Shown: positions 7,440-10,841 of the stretch, piece after piece | Layout: each line of letters starts with the position of its first letter | How positions within the stretch are numbered: the stretch's first letter is position 1 | Source of the DNA: Monoplex corrugatus | Taxonomy: Eukaryota > Mollusca > Gastropoda > Littorinimorpha > Ranellidae | Direction: 5' to 3' | Assembly (NCBI GenBank): GCA_030674185.1 | Contig: JAPXFY010005123.1 | Span: 5,001-15,841, forward strand | Length of the DNA stretch: 10,841 nucleotides | Notes under the pieces: model-generated | Told to the model about the DNA's origin: nothing | The model's database searches: none | Seen by the model: the letters and a program-made list of their open reading frames with translations, nothing else | Position numbers and translations under genes: made by a program

Positions 7440-7510
7440 CAGTATGGCAGATAGAGGACTCTGTCCTACAATATGAAAACTTCAAAACGACCAGGTTCGA
7501 ATTCTGAATT
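7440..7510 (+). mobile_element. Second, weaker tRNA-like SINE head candidate
   Basis: GGTTCGAATTC (7494-7504) is close to the Pol III B box (GGTTCRANNCC, one mismatch). Upstream TGGCAGATAGAGG (7445-7457) looks like a damaged A box, at a distance compatible with a tRNA-derived head. A T-rich stretch follows. Degenerate enough that chance cannot be excluded. Confidence 0.33.
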
Positions 7511-7933
7511 ATTTTTGTTTTTGATTAAAAGTAGATTTTTTTTCACCAGCTCCCCTCCTCCCCAATCATTGAGCATTTAGTGGTAACCCAGGTACAGTTT
7601 TACAACACTTGCAAAGGAGATATACGCCACCAATTTTGAAATAAATCTGCAAACAGGATTACAGTCAAACTCGGGTAGATGTACCTTGTAAGCCCTGTCA
7701 AGGCAGTGTATCTAGAATAGGGACAGCTATGATTTCCAATCTATGAAGTGTCTCAGCATTAGGTAAATGTCCCTGTATTTCCTAGAAAGGTTTATTGAAC
7801 CAAACGCTGAAAGACAGATGATCTAAACAGCAAAGCTGCAGCCGCAGAGGTTGTTTTACGCATGGCAATCACTATACACGTGGACCTACGAGAGTCCACA
7901 CGTGGAAAAGTGGGGAGAGGACTGCACACTCCT
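7511..7933. other. Unassigned DNA
   Basis: No gene recognised. At 7878-7903 there is an imperfect inverted pair around TGGAC/GTCCA with flanking CACGTG words. Confidence 0.4.
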
Positions 7934-8207
7934 TTAACTCTATTGTGACTGCACTTGCCACAGCTGAGCTCTCCTGCTGGCCTAGAGCTGCCACAGTGAA
8001 ATCACTGAGAACTGGGTGCAAGTGAACTAATCCATCGATTTTAGACAAAGAAACCGGCAAAACGTAGCTGAAGCGTTCAACGGAAGTTCCTACCACAAGG
8101 GGAGCAACTGCCAACTACTAAATCATTAGCATAACAAAAGTAGAGGGAGTTATATACCCTAGACCGTCTGTTACTGTGATCGAAGTAGCCTGTCGTCAAA
8201 GAGTTAA
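7934..8207. mobile_element. Weak candidate: TTAA-bounded, inverted-ended segment
   Basis: TTAA at 7934-7937 is followed by CTCT on the plus strand. TTAA at 8204-8207 reads TTAACTCTTTGACGAC on the minus strand. Thus TTTAACTCT occurs as an inverted pair about 270 bp apart, each end at a TTAA, the target duplication used by piggyBac-type elements. The similarity beyond nine bases is poor, so this may be coincidence. Confidence 0.2.
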
Positions 8208-8505
8208 ACTTTAAAACTTCCCCTGTGCTGGTCAGATACACCAACAAGCCAGAACCACAAGGTATACAATAAACAACTATGCCAAAGTCCTGCAGTGATA
8301 TTGAAATGGTGCCAGGGACAGGCAGGGGATGCTGCTGGATGCCTCTGGCTATGACGCTGCATGGAGGCAGGGGTGATGGTTGTTCACATGAAGCAGTTGT
8401 GGTGTTCGATCCTCCCGTAACCTCAGGGCAGCCCTTTCTATACACAGCACTGCTCTCCACAAATGAAGTGTGTGTGTGTTGGGGGGGGGGGGCAAGAAGG
8501 GGCAA
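8077..8505 (-). other. Unrecognised 142-codon open frame, possible exon or chance
   Basis: The minus-strand frame has varied composition, unlike the dinucleotide artefacts. It includes a hydrophobic patch (IVVYCIPCGSGLLVYLTS) and ends near CSPCGRNF. It overlaps in another frame with a second open stretch (7872-8114, 80 codons). I recognise no domain. Neither frame's assigned start is clearly a true start, and part of the first crosses the candidate TTAA-bounded segment. It could be an exon, a transposon fragment or a chance open frame; the last is most likely. Confidence 0.2.
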
Positions 8506-9449
8506 TAAAAGCTACTTGTAAACAAAGCCCATGTCATATTACCAAGCAGATAACCCAGTCTACCTGGTCAAACATCTCTGCAATCAAAAAAGTATCAGCA
8601 AGAAAAGAATGAAAACACTTCAAACCTTTGATGCATGAAAATGTCCAAACCTTATTGGACAATAACGATAAACCAGGATGGCATACAACTTTGATCACCA
8701 GACTGTTGGCTTGCTATAAGATTGACATGAAGCATTATAATCTGGGTTTCTTGCATATTAGGCAGGTTCTGTAAACGATGGACCAAACAGTTCATGAAAG
8801 ATGTGACCTTGTACCTTTCAGACAAATGGGACATTTGGTGTCTGGAGAGTATCAAAAGTCCATTTCTTTCTGGACTGCAATTGGGAATTCAAGAACCTCA
8901 TCATATCCAACATGATCGTGACAAAGGACGAATGACTGGTGATGGCTGACATCCACAACATAATTATAAAAGTGAAGTTGACAACCTCCTGAAGATCGTT
9001 GCTAAGGACTACCTAAAAGACAAAGCAGAAAATTTAGTTCTTATGTAAGATGGCACAGTAATCCTGACCATTTCAGTGTGATCTTTGTAGACTACTCTAA
9101 GGGGACGATTTTAATGAGTACTTTCAGGTGATGTTATGTGATAGTGGAAAGTACTGACGAGGACATGCTGATCGTGAGCTGTGTAGAGGTTCAAAGAACA
9201 CAGAAGAGATCTTGAAACGTGATGTTATGGTTTCTCATTGTAATTCTCCACAAAATGATACTCAACAGACAGACAGGATCAGTTAGGAAACTGACATAGC
9301 AAACGACGGTGTAATATCATTTGTGTTGGCAGCATAGGTCTGCTTGAAGGCAACAGTAAGTAGTTCAGGTCCAGTAGACATCAGAAATGGATATCAATAT
9401 GTCCAGATTAAATTGCTCTTTTCCATGGCAGACGTGTTATTGTTTAGAG
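8506..9449. other. Unassigned DNA, possibly old element sequence
   Basis: Begins just after a poly-G run (8481-8492, 12 G) and TGTG repeat. Plus-strand readings give short open stretches (for example around 8960-9045, a Lys/Asp/Leu-rich segment ending at a stop) but nothing I can name. No tRNA, hairpin or repeat structure stands out. Confidence 0.4.
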
Positions 9450-9707
9450 TTATTCAGATGGACCGAATGCTTGTTTCACAGCACGCAATCTTTTGTAGCA
9501 GTTTGAACAAAATGTAGCTGAGTGAAGAATGCCATCTGTTTCATTGGAAACAAATATCCCGAAAAATGTCATGAAATCTGGGGAGTAATTGTTGCAAAAT
9601 TTTGCAGGTTTCGTCTCGCGATCTCTCTTTGACCTCTCACCAAAGATTCTACATAGTGTATTAAGTCTCTCAAAGTGAGTTTTTCCAGAATGTGTCTCTG
9701 CATCCAT
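9450..9707 (-). pseudogene. RAG1-N-terminal-like cysteine module fragment (N-RAG-type element?)
   Basis: From the first ATG at 9705-9707 the minus strand is open for 85 codons, to TAA at 9450-9452. The pattern is LCRIFGERSKR, about 11 residues to KFCNNYS, then DFMTFFGIFVSNETDGILH and FCSNCYKRL (9498-9653 in all). This spacing of CxxC, a central F/YGI..V..DxD..H and a second CxxC resembles the zinc-binding N-terminal part of RAG1 and the RAG1-N-like proteins reported from mollusc mobile elements (N-RAG-TP). The second Cys of the first pair is Phe33 (numbered from a TTG at 9740), so zinc binding is probably lost. No RAG1 catalytic core is visible nearby. The family call rests on pattern memory; alternatives include another treble-clef or ZAD-like module. 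Confidence 0.45.
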
Positions 9708-9740
9708 AATGTGCAACCTTTTTTTCACAGGCACAGTCAA

Positions 9741-10329
9741 GTGGTGTATAGCCTACATCACACAGTAAAACACCAACCAGCCTAAGCCTTGTTTGTTTGT
9801 TGTTTGTTGTTTTTTCTCTACACGATAAGAAGCAAACAGAACAAACTAAACACACACAAAATGTGGCCATACAACATAACGATGATGAAAATAAGTTACA
9901 GAACAATCACAAAAAGCAGATGAAAAATCCAACAGCAAGAACAAAGAAAATAGCGAGACCACTTCATTAACTCTCATATACTGCGTGTGAGCTGGGTCAA
10001 GCGTGGCCTGTAGGCCTACTCACATTCTTTCTTTTATCTGTCTCAATGCACAGAGTGCCAGGTAGCTGCTAGCAGCGGCACACACTCAGTCAGTGCCAAT
10101 AAATTAAGAGTTTGTTTTTATTTTATTTCATTTTATTTTTATAACACAGTAGGAAGTGGGACCTCGACTTGTGTACTACGGATATAATCAGCAGATATAA
10201 TCTGCATGAAAATAAAATCAGGCGGGAAACACAGTTACTGACAACACTTTTTACATAGGGGAAAGAGAAGGAAACGGCTGCAGCCGTGGCAGACACTAAG
10301 AGGACAGACGGGAGGGACGGTGTGGCTGG
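9741..10329. other. Unassigned AT-rich DNA
   Basis: No gene recognised. Minus-strand Cys-rich frame 9670-9906 and 10235-10444 look like chance. A 13-bp unit GATATAATC(A/T)GCA is repeated in tandem at 10181-10193 and 10194-10206; the second copy forms part of a perfect inverted repeat GCAGAT-ATA-ATCTGC (10191-10205). Confidence 0.4.
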
Positions 10330-10841
10330 CAGAAACTAAACAGGCAAAATCTGCCCATTTTGGCTTGCCATGAAATCTTTGACCAGATTCCTTTAATTGT
10401 CTACAAAAGAGACACGAACCTCCGTGACATGCTGGTACGTTCAAGACTCAGAAAATCAGCCTGCCAACCTCCAGGAACCTCTCCTTGTTACAAACTTAAA
10501 TGCAGGACATGTCCTTTCATGTGCTCAGCCACCACCGTCAAAGGCCCCAAATCTAATATGAAAATTACAAAACATTTTAACTGTCAAACCTATAACATTG
10601 TCTACTTGATCAGCTGTTCTAAATGTTTTCAACTGGATATTGGTGAAACTGGACGTACCCTTGTTACACGTTTCAAAGAACACTTGGCTGATATCCGACA
10701 CCAAAGAGATAAAACTATCTCAAATCATTTCAACCAGTGGACCACTCAACTAACAACATCTCAGTGAAAGGTCTGTGGCTTTTATACAGTAACAGCACCA
10801 TAGACAGGATAGACAAAGAATCCCATCTCATAGATAAACTT
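10330..10841 (+). pseudogene. Penelope-like element, RT/GIY-YIG linker and endonuclease, frameshifted and cut by window end
   Basis: Penelope-like elements encode an RT followed by a GIY-YIG endonuclease that nicks target DNA. Here the linker PLIVYKRDTNLRDMLVRSRL (about 10390-10449) precedes the Cys-rich PGTSPCYKLKCRTCPFM. Then come NIVYLISCSKC (10594-10626, CxxC) and the endonuclease core IGETGRTLVTRFKEHL (10639-10686), with NHF at 10723-10731. The motif that normally reads YIG reads DIG (GAT at 10636-10638), which removes a catalytic-motif Tyr. After FNQ (cag, 10735-10737) the frame moves so that DHSTNN.ISVKG continues from 10740 to the window end, implying a one-base deletion. An in-frame stop at 10297-10299, with no RT motifs upstream, indicates 5' truncation near 10330. 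The first codon of the open frame (10360) is TTG, not a real start. Confidence 0.85.

Noticed and set aside
10235..10444. Cys-rich minus-strand 69-codon frame
   Set aside because: It overlaps the start of the Penelope-like element on the opposite strand and matches no domain I know.

Overview
This window looks like non-coding, repeat-dominated DNA from an invertebrate nuclear genome, most likely a mollusc and perhaps a gastropod. The evidence is long TG/CA, TA and CT simple-sequence tracts, decayed non-LTR retrotransposons, an RNase H-bearing LINE whose motifs resemble the Nimb group of the I superfamily (first described from snails), a Penelope-like element with a GIY-YIG domain, and no bacterial-style gene packing. 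The host assignment is inference from element types only. I found no intact host gene, rRNA or true tRNA gene, and no CRISPR array.

Layout. Positions 132-717 hold the decayed C-terminal end of one LINE. Next come a TA/TG microsatellite (997-1161), unassigned DNA, and a five-copy 34-bp tandem repeat with alternating A and B variants (1891-2059). That array runs into a dispersed repeat (2060-2190) whose second copy lies in direct orientation at 6654-6808. A 0.7-kb degenerate TG array (2513-3244), a short hairpin and a CT/CTGT tract (3534-3782) lead straight into a second, longer LINE remnant (3783-5641). That remnant carries the later RT motifs and an RNase H domain with all four acidic residues, but has multiple frameshifts. 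About 190 bp has inserted into its last coding segment, flanked by an 8-bp duplication, and the LINE reading resumes precisely on the far side.

Positions 5813-6311 are a CA-TA-TG quasi-palindrome, a 39-bp tandem duplication and a TTAC tract. After the second dispersed-repeat copy comes another CT/CTGT tract with a C13 run (6811-7050), then two candidate tRNA-derived SINE heads (around 7145 and 7494). The stretch 7934-8505 has TTAA-bounded inverted ends and a 142-codon minus-strand reading frame I do not recognise.

Positions 9450-9707 on the minus strand encode a short cysteine-bearing segment resembling the RAG1 N-terminal type zinc-binding module known from molluscan N-RAG-type elements, with one expected cysteine changed. 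The window ends inside the GIY-YIG endonuclease part of a Penelope-like element, which is frameshifted and has the second-motif Tyr replaced by Asp.

The elements do not form a pathway. This is a nested, multi-age transposon graveyard. The points most worth a second look are the dated LINE/insert nesting, the paired dispersed repeat with its higher-order array, and the RAG1-N-like segment.
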